A program made the position numbers and the translations under genes. A DNA stretch of 36,443 nt from Myxococcaceae bacterium. GTDB taxonomy: Bacteria; Myxococcota; Myxococcia; Myxococcales; Myxococcaceae. The stretch covers positions 1 to 36,443 of the forward strand of contig JAFGNZ010000358.1 in assembly GCA_016926755.1 (NCBI GenBank). Direction: 5' to 3'. Of the stretch, positions 15,692 to 24,895 are shown piece by piece; positions within the stretch are counted from its first letter, which is position 1, and each line of letters starts with the position of its first letter. Below the pieces are notes generated by a model. It worked only from the letters and a program-made list of their open reading frames with translations. It was not told the DNA's origin and ran no database searches.

Positions 15692-16708
15692 GTGAGCACC
15701 GCCGTCGAGCTCAGACAGGTCAGTCGGCACTACGGCGCCGTCCGCGCCGTGGACGCCGTCTCCCTGTCCATCCAGGACGGGGAGTTCTTCTCCCTGCTGG
15801 GGCCCTCGGGCTCCGGGAAGACGACGTGCCTGCGCCTGATCGCCGGCTTCGAGCAGCCCACCTCCGGCAGCCTCCTGCTCCACGGGCAGGAGGCCGCCGG
15901 CGTCCCTCCCTACGAGCGGGACGTGAACACCGTGTTCCAGGACTACGCCCTGTTCCCGCACATGAGCGTGCGGGACAACGTGGCCTATGGGCTCATGGTG
16001 AAGGGGGTGGAGAAGCGCAAGCGCCACGCGGAGGCCGAGGCCGCGCTGGAGCTGGTGGCGCTCAAGGGCTTCGGCCAGCGCCGCCCCGCCGAGCTGTCCG
16101 GCGGCCAGCGCCAGCGCGTGGCCCTGGCGCGCGCCGTCATCAACAAGCCGCGCGTGCTGCTGTTGGATGAGCCGCTCGGCGCGCTGGATCTGCGGCTGCG
16201 CGAGCAGATGCAGACGGAGCTCAAGTCCCTGCAGCGCCGGCTGGGCATCACCTTCATCTACGTCACCCACGATCAGGGAGAGGCCCTCTCCATGTCGGAT
16301 CGGGTGGCCGTCTTCAACAACGGCCGGATCGAGCAGGTGGACACGCCCAGGGGGCTGTACACGAAGCCCCGCACGGTGTTCGTCGCCCGCTTCGTGGGCG
16401 CCTCCAACGTGGTGGAGGGCGAGCTGGCGCGGCGGATCACCGGCTCGGAGCGGCCGTTCTCGGTGCGGCCGGAGCACATCCGCTTCGTCCGGGAGGCGCA
16501 GGCGGAGCACCTGGGGGTGGAGGGCACGCTGGTGGACGTGCAGTACCACGGGGCCACCAGCCGCTTCACCGTGGAGGTGCCCGGCGGCCCGCCGCTCAAC
16601 GTGAGCCTCCCCAATGGCGAGGAGGAGGCGGTGCGGCCCGCGCTCGGCGAGCCGGTGCGGCTGGCCTGGTCCCGCCATGCCATGGTGGAGCTGGAGCCGG
16701 GGGCCTGA
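15692..16708 (+). CDS. Polyamine-type ABC transporter ATP-binding protein (PotA/YdcT-like)
   Basis: This 338-residue ATPase has Walker A GPSGSGKTT, Q-loop VFQDYALFPHMSV, signature LSGGQRQR, Walker B VLLLDEPLGALD and H-loop VTHDQGEA. The C-terminal ~100 residues form a TOBE/OB regulatory domain (FSVRPEHIRFV, VEGTLVDVQYHGATSRF), as in PotA and other CUT/polyamine importers. The start is taken as GTG 15692, 6 bp after the binding-protein stop. No ATG lies between the upstream stop and the first strand, and an earlier in-frame ATG (15629) would overlap the upstream gene by 58 bp. It energises the two permeases that follow. Confidence 0.9.
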   Translation: MSTAVELRQVSRHYGAVRAVDAVSLSIQDGEFFSLLGPSGSGKTTCLRLIAGFEQPTSGSLLLHGQEAAGVPPYERDVNTVFQDYALFPHMSVRDNVAYGLMVKGVEKRKRHAEAEAALELVALKGFGQRRPAELSGGQRQRVALARAVINKPRVLLLDEPLGALDLRLREQMQTELKSLQRRLGITFIYVTHDQGEALSMSDRVAVFNNGRIEQVDTPRGLYTKPRTVFVARFVGASNVVEGELARRITGSERPFSVRPEHIRFVREAQAEHLGVEGTLVDVQYHGATSRFTVEVPGGPPLNVSLPNGEEEAVRPALGEPVRLAWSRHAMVELEPGA

Positions 16709-16710
16709 GC

Positions 16711-17637
16711 ATGGGAACGGCGAGCGCCGGGGTCGTGCGCCCCCTCTCGAACCTGCTGTACCGGCGGAGCACGCTGCGCCTGTTCCTGCTGCTCACCCCG
16801 CCGCTGCTCTGGTTCGGCGTGGTGTACCTGGGCTCGCTCCTGGCGCTGCTGGCCCAGAGCTTCAACACCTTCGACGACTTCACCATGGCGGTGACGCCCG
16901 AGTTCACCTGGGCCAACTACCAGGCGCTGTTCGAGGAGGCCAACGCCGACATCGTCCTGCGCACGGTGGGCATGGCCGCCGCGGTGACGATCGCCTCCGC
17001 GCTGCTGGCCTTCCCCATCGCCTACTACGTGGCGCGCTACGCCCAGGGCTGGCGCAAGGGGTTCTTCTACGTCGCGATCATGCTGCCCATGTGGGCCAGC
17101 TACATCGTCAAGGCCTACGCCTGGACGGTCATCCTCACCAAGGGCGGCATCCTCTACTGGCTGATCGGCAACCTGGGGCTGACGGGCGCGCTGGAGTGGG
17201 TGCTGGAGCTGCCCTACGTGGGCGGCACCTCGCTCTCCACCTCCAACCTGGGCCGCTTCCTGGTGTTCACCTATATCTGGCTGCCCTTCATGATCCTGCC
17301 CGTCCAGGCCTCCATCGAGCGGGTGCCGCCCCAGCTCCTCCAGGCCTCGGCGGATCTCGGCGCCCGGCCGACGCAGACCTTCCGCACCGTCATCCTCCCG
17401 CTGGCCTTCCCCGGCGTGGTGGCGGGCTCCATCTTCACCTTCTCGCTCACGCTCGGCGACTACATCATCCCGCAGCTGGTGGGGCCGCCGGGGCTCTTCA
17501 TCGGCTCCATGGTGTACACGCTGCAGGGCTCCGTGGGGAACCTGCCCCTGGCCGCGGCCTTCACCGGGGTGCCCATCCTCCTCGTCGGTGCCTACCTGGC
17601 CATGGCCAGGCGGCTGGGGGCCTTCGATGCGCTCTGA
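16711..17637 (+). CDS. Polyamine-type ABC transporter permease (PotB/YdcU-like)
   Basis: This 308-residue inner-membrane protein has about six transmembrane helices, beginning [20 protein letters not shown]. The cytoplasmic EAA loop that docks on the ATPase reads [20 protein letters not shown], followed by [12 protein letters not shown], matching the EAA-x3-G-x9-I-x-LP pattern with Ala to Ser changes. The large periplasmic loop ([19 protein letters not shown]) is typical of the PotB side. It starts 2 bp after the ATPase stop and overlaps the next permease gene by 11 bp, consistent with translational coupling in one operon. Confidence 0.9.
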   Translation: MGTASAGVVRPLSNLLYRRSTLRLFLLLTPPLLWFGVVYLGSLLALLAQSFNTFDDFTMAVTPEFTWANYQALFEEANADIVLRTVGMAAAVTIASALLAFPIAYYVARYAQGWRKGFFYVAIMLPMWASYIVKAYAWTVILTKGGILYWLIGNLGLTGALEWVLELPYVGGTSLSTSNLGRFLVFTYIWLPFMILPVQASIERVPPQLLQASADLGARPTQTFRTVILPLAFPGVVAGSIFTFSLTLGDYIIPQLVGPPGLFIGSMVYTLQGSVGNLPLAAAFTGVPILLVGAYLAMARRLGAFDAL

Positions 17638-18454
17638 GGCGAGCTCGGCCGGCGAGCCGCGCACCCCTCCATGGTTGAAGGTGCTGGCCTGGGCCGGGCT
17701 GCTGTTCCTCCACTTCCCCATCCTGGTGGTGGGCCTCTACGCCTTCAACACCGAGGAGAGCGCCTTCAGCTTCCCCCTCAAGGGCTTCACCCTGCGCTGG
17801 TTCGAGGTGGCCGCGGCGCGCGAGGATGTGCTGGAGGCCATCGGCCTGTCGCTGAAGGTGGCGGTGGCGGCCACCGCCCTGGCCCTGGTGCTGGGCACCC
17901 TGGCCGCGCTGGTGCTCGCCCGGCGCCAGTTCTTCGGCCGCGAGGCGCTCACGCTGATCTTCGCCCTGCCCATTGCCTTGCCGGGCATCATCACCGGCAT
18001 CGCCCTGCTGTCCGCGTTCCGGATGTCCGAGACCCCCCTGGGCTTCTGGACCATCGCCGCCGGCCACGCCACCTTCTGCCTGGTGGTCGTCTACAACAAC
18101 GTCGTCGCCCGCCTGCGCCGCATGCCGACCTCGCTGGTGGAGGCCTCCATGGATCTGGGCGCCGACGGGCTGCAGACGTTCCGCTACGTGCTGCTGCCCC
18201 AGCTGGCCACCGCCCTGCTGGCCGGCGGCATCCTCGCCTTTGCCCTCAGCTTCGACGAGATCATCGTCACCACCTTCACCGCCGGCCACGAGCGGACGCT
18301 GCCCATCTGGATGCTCAACCAGCTGGGGCGCCCGCGCGACGTGCCGGTGACGAACGTGGTGGCCCTCCTGGTGATGCTCATCACCGCCATTCCCCTCTTG
18401 CTGGCCTGGCGCCTCACCCGAGGCACCGAGCAGGTGGCCGGCAGCAGCAAGTGA
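17627..18454 (+). CDS. Polyamine-type ABC transporter permease (PotC/YdcV-like)
   Basis: The second permease, 275 residues with about six transmembrane helices. It starts with a short hydrophilic segment and [20 protein letters not shown], typical of PotC. The EAA loop is [20 protein letters not shown] followed by [12 protein letters not shown]. Near the C-terminus, [13 protein letters not shown] carries the conserved S-x-D-E of polyamine permeases. ATG 17627 lies inside the end of the PotB-like gene (11-bp overlap), so translation is likely coupled. Together with the three preceding genes this makes a complete importer. After 52 bp comes patD with its own strong SD. Confidence 0.9.
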   Translation: MRSEASSAGEPRTPPWLKVLAWAGLLFLHFPILVVGLYAFNTEESAFSFPLKGFTLRWFEVAAAREDVLEAIGLSLKVAVAATALALVLGTLAALVLARRQFFGREALTLIFALPIALPGIITGIALLSAFRMSETPLGFWTIAAGHATFCLVVVYNNVVARLRRMPTSLVEASMDLGADGLQTFRYVLLPQLATALLAGGILAFALSFDEIIVTTFTAGHERTLPIWMLNQLGRPRDVPVTNVVALLVMLITAIPLLLAWRLTRGTEQVAGSSK

Positions 18455-18506
18455 CGCAACCGAGGCGGCCGGCCCGGCCCCTCCCGCAGGACAAGGAGAC
18501 GAGCTC

Positions 18507-19931
18507 ATGGATGGCAAGCAGTTCATCGACGGGCAGTTCGTGGTGGGCGAGGGCGCGGTGGAGGAGATCCTCGATCCCGCCACGGGCGAGGTGCTGGCCA
18601 AGGTCCCCGAGGCCTCCCATGCGCAGATCCAGGCCGCGGTGAAGGCGGCCGAGAGGGCCTTCCCGGCCTGGGCCCGCACCCCACCCAAGGATCGGGCCAC
18701 CGCGCTGCTCAAGCTGGCCGACGCCATCGAGGCCAAGGGCGCGGAGCTCGCCCGCCTGGAGTCTCGCAACTGCGGCAAGCCGTACGCCGCGGCCCTCAAT
18801 GACGAGATCCCCGCCATCGCGGACGTGTTCCGCTTCTTCGCGGGCGCGGCGCGCTGCATGTCCGGCATGGCCACCGGCGAGTACGCCGCCGGCTACACCA
18901 GCATGATCCGCCGGGATCCCCTGGGCGTGGTGGCCTCCATCGCCCCGTGGAACTACCCGCTGATGATGGCCGCGTGGAAGCTGGGCCCGGCGGTCGCCGC
19001 CGGCAACACCGTGGTGCTCAAGCCCTCCGAGCAGACGCCGCTCACCACGCTGAAGCTGGCCGAGCTGATCGCTGGCATCTTCCCGCCCGGCGTGATCAAC
19101 CTCGTGACGGGCCGCGGGGAGAGCGTGGGCGCGCCGCTCATCACCCATCCCCAGGTGCGCATGGTGTCGCTCACGGGCGATGTCGCCACGGGCTCGAAGG
19201 TGCTCCAGGCCGCCTCGCAGAGCCTCAAGCGGACCCACCTGGAGCTGGGCGGCAAGGCGCCTGTCATCGTCTTCGACGACGCGGACCTGGCCAGCGTGGT
19301 GTCCGGCCTGCGCGCCTTCGGCTTCTACAACGCGGGCCAGGACTGCACCGCCGCGTGCCGCATCTACGCGGGCGCCAAGGTGTATGACCGGCTGGTGGCG
19401 GACCTGAGCAGCGCCGTGTCCTCCATCAAGGTGGGCACCCAGCAGGAGGAGGGCGTGGAGATGGGGCCGCTCATCTCCGAGCGGCAGCGCCAGCGCGTGG
19501 CGGGCTTCGTGGAGCGCGCCGCGAGCCAGAAGCACATCGAGATCACCACCGGCGGCAAGCCGGGCACCGGCAAGGGCTTCTTCTTCGCGCCCACCGTGGT
19601 GGCGGGGGCTCGGCAGGACGACGAGATCGTCCGCCGCGAGGTGTTCGGCCCCGTCGTCTCCGTGACGCGCTTCGAGGAGCCGGACCAGGCCATCGCCTGG
19701 GCGAATGACTCGGACTATGGCCTGGCCAGCTCGGTGTGGACGAAGGACATCGGCAAGGCCATGAAGGTGGCGGCCGAGCTGCAATACGGCTGCACGTGGA
19801 TCAACTCGCACTTCATGCTGGTGAGCGAGATGCCCCACGGCGGCATGAAGCGCTCCGGCTACGGCAAGGATCTGTCCATGTACGCGCTCGAGGACTACTC
19901 CGTCGTGCGCCACGTGATGGTGAAGTACTGA
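18507..19931 (+). CDS. patD: 4-aminobutyraldehyde (gamma-aminobutyraldehyde) dehydrogenase
   Basis: This 474-residue NAD(P)-dependent aldehyde dehydrogenase is very close to E. coli PatD/YdcW as I remember it. Shared blocks include [49 protein letters not shown] and [12 protein letters not shown]. The catalytic Cys is C280 in [11 protein letters not shown] and the general base is E246 in [18 protein letters not shown] (usually GS) is the cofactor loop. It oxidises 4-aminobutanal to GABA, the second step of putrescine breakdown. ATG 18507 follows AAGGAG. It is encoded right behind a polyamine importer and 17 bp ahead of gabT, which strongly supports the role. Confidence 0.92.
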   Translation: MDGKQFIDGQFVVGEGAVEEILDPATGEVLAKVPEASHAQIQAAVKAAERAFPAWARTPPKDRATALLKLADAIEAKGAELARLESRNCGKPYAAALNDEIPAIADVFRFFAGAARCMSGMATGEYAAGYTSMIRRDPLGVVASIAPWNYPLMMAAWKLGPAVAAGNTVVLKPSEQTPLTTLKLAELIAGIFPPGVINLVTGRGESVGAPLITHPQVRMVSLTGDVATGSKVLQAASQSLKRTHLELGGKAPVIVFDDADLASVVSGLRAFGFYNAGQDCTAACRIYAGAKVYDRLVADLSSAVSSIKVGTQQEEGVEMGPLISERQRQRVAGFVERAASQKHIEITTGGKPGTGKGFFFAPTVVAGARQDDEIVRREVFGPVVSVTRFEEPDQAIAWANDSDYGLASSVWTKDIGKAMKVAAELQYGCTWINSHFMLVSEMPHGGMKRSGYGKDLSMYALEDYSVVRHVMVKY

Positions 19932-19948
19932 CGCGACAGGGGAGCAAG

Positions 19949-21217
19949 ATGAAGGACAACGCCAGTTTGCGCAGCCGTAGGGAGACCGCCACCCCGCGTG
20001 GCGTGTCGGTGATGGCTCCCTTCTTCGTGGAGCGCGCGGAGAACAGCGAGCTCTGGGACGTGGAGGGCCGCCGCTACATCGACTTCGCGGGCGGCATCGC
20101 CGTGCTCAACACCGGGCACCGCCACCCGAAGGTGATCGCCGCGGTGAAGGCCCAGCTCGACGCCTTCACCCACAGCGCCTACCAGGTGGTGGCCTATGAG
20201 GGCTATGTGGCGCTGGCCGAGCGCCTCAACCGGCTCGCCCCCGGCGCCTCCCCCAAGAAGACCAGCTTCTTCTCCACCGGGGCCGAGGCGGTCGAGAACG
20301 CGGTGAAGATCTCCCGCGCCGCCACGGGCCGCAGCGGCGTCATCGCCTTCAGCGGCGCGTTCCACGGGCGCACCCTGCTGGGCATGGCGCTCACCGGGAA
20401 GGTGGTGCCCTACAAGGCCTCCTTCGGGCCCTTCCCGCAGGACATCTACCACGTGCCCTTCCCGTCGGCGCTGCACGGCGTCAGCGTGGAGGACTCGCTC
20501 CGGGCGCTGCAGCTGATCTTCAAGGCGGACATCGAGCCGAGCAGGGTGGCCGCCATCCTCCTCGAGCCGGTGCAGGGGGAGGGCGGCTTCTACGTGGCGC
20601 CCCCCGAGCTCATGCGGGCGCTGCGGCGCGTGTGTGATGAGCACGGCATCCTCCTCATCGCCGACGAGATCCAGACGGGGTTCGCTCGGACGGGGAAGTG
20701 GTTCGCCATGGAGCACTACGACGTGGCGCCGGACCTGATGACCACGGCCAAGTCGCTGGCGGGCGGCTTCCCGCTGTCGGCGGTGACGGGCCGGGCGGAG
20801 GTGATGGACGCGCCGGGGCCTGGGGGGCTCGGGGGCACCTACGCGGGCAGCCCCATGTCCATCGCGGCGGCCCACGCGGTGCTGGACGTGATCGAAGAGG
20901 AGGGCCTGGTGAAGCGGGCCAACCACCTGGGCGAGGTGCTGCGCGGCCGGCTGGACGCGCTCAAGTCCCGGCAGCCGCGCATCGCCGAGGTGCGCGGGCT
21001 GGGCGCCATGCTGGCGGTGGAGCTCTGTCAGCCCGGCGGGCACACCCCGGATCCGGACTTCACCCGCGCCGCGCAGGCCCGGGCCCTCCAGCGCGGGCTG
21101 CTGCTGCTGTCCTGCGGCATCTACGGCAATGTCCTCCGCTTCCTCTTCCCGCTCACCATCCCCGAGCCCGTCTTCAACGAAGGGCTGTCCCTCCTGGAGG
21201 AGGCGCTGAGCGCGTAG
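19949..21217 (+). CDS. gabT: 4-aminobutyrate--2-oxoglutarate transaminase
   Basis: This 422-residue class III PLP aminotransferase is close to E. coli GabT along its length: PRGVSVMAPFFVERAENSEL, YIDFAGGIAVLNTGHRHP, STGAEAVENAVKISRAAT, LEPVQGEGGFYVAPP, GGLGGTYAGSP and LLLLSCGIYGNVLRFL. The PLP lysine is K268 in TTAKSLAGGFPL. The reaction gives succinate semialdehyde and glutamate from GABA. ATG 19949 follows AGGGGAGC. It completes the pathway from 4-aminobutanal. No succinate-semialdehyde dehydrogenase (gabD) is in the window, so that step must be encoded elsewhere or done by a promiscuous aldehyde dehydrogenase. Confidence 0.92.
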   Translation: MKDNASLRSRRETATPRGVSVMAPFFVERAENSELWDVEGRRYIDFAGGIAVLNTGHRHPKVIAAVKAQLDAFTHSAYQVVAYEGYVALAERLNRLAPGASPKKTSFFSTGAEAVENAVKISRAATGRSGVIAFSGAFHGRTLLGMALTGKVVPYKASFGPFPQDIYHVPFPSALHGVSVEDSLRALQLIFKADIEPSRVAAILLEPVQGEGGFYVAPPELMRALRRVCDEHGILLIADEIQTGFARTGKWFAMEHYDVAPDLMTTAKSLAGGFPLSAVTGRAEVMDAPGPGGLGGTYAGSPMSIAAAHAVLDVIEEEGLVKRANHLGEVLRGRLDALKSRQPRIAEVRGLGAMLAVELCQPGGHTPDPDFTRAAQARALQRGLLLLSCGIYGNVLRFLFPLTIPEPVFNEGLSLLEEALSA

Positions 21218-21275
21218 GGCAGGGAGGGTGGAGCGGCCGGAGCCTGGCCTTCCGCCCCTGGCATGCTTTTCTTCG

Positions 21276-21303
21276 ATTGCTGGAATTCAGGAATTTCAGC
21301 AAT
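21276..21303 (+). promoter_or_regulatory. 28-bp inverted repeat upstream of the amine oxidase gene
   Basis: The arms ATTGCTGGAATT (21276-21287) and AATTTCAGCAAT (21292-21303) match at 11 of 12 positions around a CAGG spacer. It is AT-rich in a GC-rich context and lies 37 bp before the oxidase ATG. TTGCTG and CAATAT inside it are 17 bp apart, so a promoter may overlap. It has no T tract, so I read it as an operator rather than a terminator. Confidence 0.6.
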
Positions 21304-21340
21304 ATGTGGGCTGCGTTCCCTCATCCCCCGGAGGAAGACC

Positions 21341-22957
21341 ATGGCCCGTACGCCGCTGTTCGAGCTGTTTCGTCAGACAACCCGCATTGTGATGGCCTCG
21401 GAGCGGCAGGGAGTTCCCAGCCGCGAGGCCGCGGAGGCCATGCGCGTCTCCCGGCGCACGCTGCTCAAGGGCGCCACGGCGCTGGGCGCGGGGCTGGCGG
21501 TAGGCGGGGCTCCCCGGGCATTCGCCGGGAAGCCTGGGGGCGAGGGGCCGCTGAGCGTCGGCATCGTCGGCGCGGGCATGGCGGGCCTGGCGTGCGCGTA
21601 TGATCTGAAGCGCGCGGGCCTCCTCGCGACAATCCACGAGGCGAATGATCGCCCGGGTGGGCGCATCTTCTCGATGGGCGGGGCCTTCCCCGGGCCCATC
21701 AGCTTCCCAGGGCAGGTGGTGGAGCGGGGCGGCGAGCTCATCGACACCGGGCACAAGACGATGCTCGGCTATGCGCAGGAGTTCAACCTCGCCAAGGAGG
21801 ACATCCTCAAGCCTCCAGGCGAGGTGGCCTATTACTTCGGCGGCCAGCACTACCCGGAGTCCGTCGTCGTGGACGAGTACCGCGCCTTCGTGGCGGCGAT
21901 GCGGACGGACATCCAACAGCTGTCGGGCGCGCCGACGGCGGACCTGCACACGCCGGTGGATCGCCAGTACGATCTGATCGATCTGCGGACGTACCTGGAG
22001 ACGCGAGGGGCGGGGCCGGTGGTGAAGGCGGCGATCATCGCCGCGTACGAGGCGGAGTACGGGCTGGCGGCGCACCAGCAGAGCTGCCTCAACTTCCTCT
22101 TCTTCATCCGGGCGAACCGGCGCTCGCGCTTCGAGCCTTTCGGGGTGAGCGACGAGCGGTACCACCTGGTGGGCGGCAACCAGCAGATCCCGCGGGAGCT
22201 CGCCGCGCGGCTGCCCGGGCAGCTCCGCTATGGCGAGCGCCTGGAGGCGGTGCGCAAGACGGCGGCCGGGGCGCTCGAGCTCACCTTCCGGCGCGGCTCC
22301 ACGTCGATCAGCGCCACGTATGACGCGGTGGTCCTCGCCGTGCCCTTCACCGTGCTGCGCAACGTGGCGCTGGACGCCTCGCTGGCGCTGCCGGCGTGGA
22401 AGACGCTGGCGATCCAGCAGCTGGGCTACGGGACGAACGCGAAGATGATGGTGGGCTTCAACGGCCCGGTGTGGGCGGAGCACGGCAGCAACGGCGCCTC
22501 ATACTCGGATCTGCCGAACCACCAGGCCACCTGGGAGACGAACCCCATCCACGCCACCTCGCAGAGCGCGGTGCTCACGGACTACTCGAGCGCGGCGCGC
22601 GGGGCGGCGCTGGATCCGCGCAACGTGGCGCGCGAGGCCGAGCGCTTCGTGGCCGATCTCGACAAGGTGTACCCGGGCGCCGCGCAGCGCGTGACGCGGG
22701 ACGCGAATGGGAAGATCCTGGCGCACCTGGAGCACTGGCCGTCCAACCCGAACGTGCTGGGCAGCTACACCTGCTACACGCCGGGCCAGTTCACCACGAT
22801 CTGCGAGAACGAGGGCAAGCCGGTGGGCAACCTCTTCTTCGCGGGCGAGCACGCCAACTCGTTCTACTGGTGGCAGGGCTTCATGGAGGGCGCGGCGCTG
22901 TCCGGAAAGGACACGGCCTCGGCGCTCCTCGCGAAGGTCAGCGCCGGGGAGCTGTAG
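21341..22957 (+). CDS. Tat-exported flavin monoamine oxidase (probable polyamine/diamine oxidase)
   Basis: The protein has 538 residues. Near the N-terminus is a twin-arginine signal, VSRRTLLKGATALGAGLAVG, ending around AFA-GKP, preceded by ~35 residues, as is common for cofactor-containing exported enzymes. The FAD domain follows: VGIVGAGMAGLACAYDLK (dinucleotide fold), NDRPGGRIFSMGG, a central substrate domain, and the C-terminal FAD motif LFFAGEHANSFYWWQGFMEG, with WWQ near the flavin. It oxidatively deaminates amines to aldehyde, ammonia and H2O2. Its place behind a polyamine importer, PatD and GabT suggests putrescine or a similar amine. ATG 21341 has GGAGGA upstream. It sits 123 bp after gabT with its own operator-like repeat, so it is probably separately regulated. 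Confidence 0.88.
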   Translation: MARTPLFELFRQTTRIVMASERQGVPSREAAEAMRVSRRTLLKGATALGAGLAVGGAPRAFAGKPGGEGPLSVGIVGAGMAGLACAYDLKRAGLLATIHEANDRPGGRIFSMGGAFPGPISFPGQVVERGGELIDTGHKTMLGYAQEFNLAKEDILKPPGEVAYYFGGQHYPESVVVDEYRAFVAAMRTDIQQLSGAPTADLHTPVDRQYDLIDLRTYLETRGAGPVVKAAIIAAYEAEYGLAAHQQSCLNFLFFIRANRRSRFEPFGVSDERYHLVGGNQQIPRELAARLPGQLRYGERLEAVRKTAAGALELTFRRGSTSISATYDAVVLAVPFTVLRNVALDASLALPAWKTLAIQQLGYGTNAKMMVGFNGPVWAEHGSNGASYSDLPNHQATWETNPIHATSQSAVLTDYSSAARGAALDPRNVAREAERFVADLDKVYPGAAQRVTRDANGKILAHLEHWPSNPNVLGSYTCYTPGQFTTICENEGKPVGNLFFAGEHANSFYWWQGFMEGAALSGKDTASALLAKVSAGEL

Positions 22958-22977
22958 CGAGCGCGCCGAGCCGCCCC

Positions 22978-23193
22978 TCAGCCACCCCCCCGGAGGATGG
23001 CCTCCAGGTTGCTCTTCGCCGCGGAGAGCTTCTGGAAGGCGATCGCCAGCCGGTGGCTGATGATCTTCTTGTCGGCGCGCTGAGCGTGATCGAGCTCGCT
23101 GAGGGCCGTCTCCAGCTCCTTCTCCGCGACGGAGAGGTGGTCTTTTGCTTCCGTGATGCGCCGCTGAAGCTCGGGATCGATGGGGGGCGGAAT
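22978..23193 (-). CDS. Small coiled-coil protein with apparent ATT start codon
   Basis: A minus-strand frame encodes about 71 residues with strong heptad character: PELQRRITEAKDHLSVAEK, ELETALSELDHAQRADKK, ISHRLAIAFQKLSAAKSN, LEAILRGGG and TGA stop. Codon usage is like real genes here. No ATG, GTG or TTG exists in frame between the upstream csp terminator and the helical part. The best start is ATT 23193, eight nt after AAGGA, giving IPPPIDPELQ. ATT initiation is rare (known for infC). Alternatively the start has been lost and this is a pseudogene. I do not know the family. It lies downstream of csp on the same strand but behind its terminator. Confidence 0.5.
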   Translation of the reverse strand: MPPPIDPELQRRITEAKDHLSVAEKELETALSELDHAQRADKKIISHRLAIAFQKLSAAKSNLEAILRGGG

Positions 23194-23241
23194 GGGGTGT
23201 GTCCTTGGAAGGCGGGGGCGGAGCCGGCAGCGCGCCTGGCC

Positions 23242-23281
23242 CCAGAAAGAAGAAAGCCCGGCCTCCTGACGAGACCGGGCT
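23242..23281 (-). terminator. Rho-independent terminator of the cold-shock gene
   Basis: On the minus strand, AGCCCGG (23281-23275) and CCGGGCT (23261-23255) form a 7-bp stem around a 13-nt loop, followed at once by TTTCTTTCTT. It is placed about 28 bp after the csp stop codon, making a classic intrinsic terminator. Confidence 0.85.
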
Positions 23282-23308
23282 GGGTTCAGGCGAAGCGTGC
23301 CTGCCTGC

Positions 23309-23515
23309 TCAGCTGAGCACGCGCACGTTCTCGGCCTGGAGCCCCTTCGGGCCCTTCTTCACCTCGAACTCCACCTTCTGGCCCTCGGCCAGGGAGCGGA
23401 ATCCATCGCTCTGGATCGCGGTGTGGTGGCAGAACACGTCGGGACCGCCGCTGTCCTGCGTGATGAAACCGAAACCCTTCGCGTCGTTGAACCACTTCAC
23501 GGTGCCACTGGTCAT
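23309..23515 (-). CDS. CspA family cold-shock protein
   Basis: The single cold-shock domain of 68 residues begins [23 protein letters not shown]1 is KGFGFI and RNP2 is DVFCHHTAI, where most relatives have DVFVHFSAI, so two RNA-facing positions differ. It ends [20 protein letters not shown]. The protein binds single-stranded RNA/DNA and destabilises RNA structure. Its ATG follows an A/G-rich stretch, GAAAGAAGTAAGTC. About 210 bp separate it from the divergent flavoenzyme gene, enough for a long cold-responsive leader, though I cannot define one. An intrinsic terminator follows. Confidence 0.95.
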   Translation of the reverse strand: MTSGTVKWFNDAKGFGFITQDSGGPDVFCHHTAIQSDGFRSLAEGQKVEFEVKKGPKGLQAENVRVLS

Positions 23516-23727
23516 GACTTACTTCTTTCCATTTCAGAGGTGCGCTTGTCGCCCATCTGCTCGCTAAGACAGCGAAGTTTGAGCCCATAGCCCAGAACCG
23601 CCGCGAAGTCGAACCGTCTTCCCTCTTCTCTGGGTAGAGCGGGGGAGAGGGGCGGCGTCCCGCTGCCGGGTTCCCCAGGGGCCGAGAGCGTGGAACAGTC
23701 CTGGGGACTCTGTTTCCGAGGTGACAC

Positions 23728-24852
23728 ATGGCACGCATCGCGGTGCTTGGGGCGGGGGGCGTGGGCAGCGCGGCGGCGCGCTTCCTGGCCCGTGAGGGGC
23801 ACGACGTTACGGTGCTCGAGCAGCTCGAGCCCGATCACGATCGAGGCAGCTCCTACGGCACCTCCCGCATCATTCGGAAGACGTACACGGATGGCTTCTA
23901 CACGGGGCTGATGGGCGCGGCGTACCCGCTCTGGGACGAGCTGGAGCGCGAGGCTGGCGAGCCGCTGTTCGCGAGGACGGGCGGGCTGTTCTTCGGCCCC
24001 GCGGAGCACCCGGAGCTGGTGGCCATCCGCCGCGCGCTGACGGAGAACGGCGTCCCGTTCGAGGAGCTGGATCCGGCCGCGTGCGCGCGGAGGTTCCCGC
24101 GGCTCCGGCTCCTGCCGGGAGAGTCCGGCGTCTTCGAGCGGGAGGCGGGCTTCCTCCGGGCCTCCGCGTGTGTCCGCGCCAACCTCCGCCTGGCGACGGC
24201 GCACGGGGCCCAGGTGCGCGCGCGCACCGCGGTGGAGGGCATCTCGCCCGGCCCGGGAGGCATCACGCTCTCTCTGGCGGGTGGGGACTCCCTCTCGGTG
24301 GACCGGCTGATCGTCGCCGCGGGGCCGTGGACGGCACGCCTGCTCTCTCGCTTCGTCTCGCTGCCCTTCACGGTGACGCGGCAGACGTACTGCCACTTCG
24401 AGCCGGAGGGCGCGGTGGAGGAGTTCAGCGCGGAGCGGTTCCCGGTGTGGATCGACTTCGCGACGAACTTCTACGGCTTCCCGCATGACGGCCAGTCGCC
24501 GGGCGTGAAGGTGGCGTGGCACGAGATGGGGACGCCGACGGACCCGGATCGGGTGGACCGCGAGCTCCACGAGGCCGACCGCGCGCCGCTGCGCCGCTAC
24601 CGCGCCGAGCACCTGCCCGGCCTGTCTCCCCGCGTCGCCCTGGAGAAGGTCTGCCTCTACACGATGACGCCGGACACGGACTTCGTGGTGGACCCGCTGC
24701 CCGGCGAGCCCCGCATCACCCTGGTGGGGGGGCTGAGCGGCCACGGCTTCAAGTTCACCGTGCTGCTCGGGCGCATCGCGGCGTGGATGGCCACGGAGCA
24801 GCGCGTGCCCTGGGCGCTCTCCCGCTTCTCCCTGGCCCGCCTGTCCCGGTAG
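23728..24852 (+). CDS. FAD-dependent amine oxidase, monomeric sarcosine oxidase / N-methyltryptophan oxidase type
   Basis: The protein has 374 residues and the standard family length. It begins MARIAVLGAGGVGSAAARFL (FAD-binding fold), with acidic E31 at the end of strand 2. GSSYGTSRIIRKTY (40-53) matches the conserved substrate loop R-x2-R. K261 in GVKVAWH corresponds to the oxygen-activating Lys of the family, and C309 in EKVCLYTMTPDTDF to the Cys that binds FAD covalently. GHGFKF closes the active site. The expected reaction is oxidative demethylation of an N-methyl amino acid, or oxidation of a cyclic or secondary amine, giving H2O2. The first Met at 23728 follows a weak AGGTG. It is divergent from csp and convergent with the MOSC gene. 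The substrate is not certain. Confidence 0.88.
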   Translation: MARIAVLGAGGVGSAAARFLAREGHDVTVLEQLEPDHDRGSSYGTSRIIRKTYTDGFYTGLMGAAYPLWDELEREAGEPLFARTGGLFFGPAEHPELVAIRRALTENGVPFEELDPAACARRFPRLRLLPGESGVFEREAGFLRASACVRANLRLATAHGAQVRARTAVEGISPGPGGITLSLAGGDSLSVDRLIVAAGPWTARLLSRFVSLPFTVTRQTYCHFEPEGAVEEFSAERFPVWIDFATNFYGFPHDGQSPGVKVAWHEMGTPTDPDRVDRELHEADRAPLRRYRAEHLPGLSPRVALEKVCLYTMTPDTDFVVDPLPGEPRITLVGGLSGHGFKFTVLLGRIAAWMATEQRVPWALSRFSLARLSR

Positions 24853-24864
24853 TGCCTGTCCCGG

Positions 24865-24895
24865 GCTGCTGCCTTGGGAGGATCAGGGCAGCAGC
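24865..24895. terminator. Hairpin between convergent oxidase and MOSC genes
   Basis: GCTGCTGCC (24865-24873) and GGCAGCAGC (24887-24895) pair perfectly over 9 bp with a 13-nt loop. The element spans the MOSC stop codon and lies 12 bp after the oxidase stop. It lacks a T run, but it is well placed as a shared bidirectional transcript end. Confidence 0.5.
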
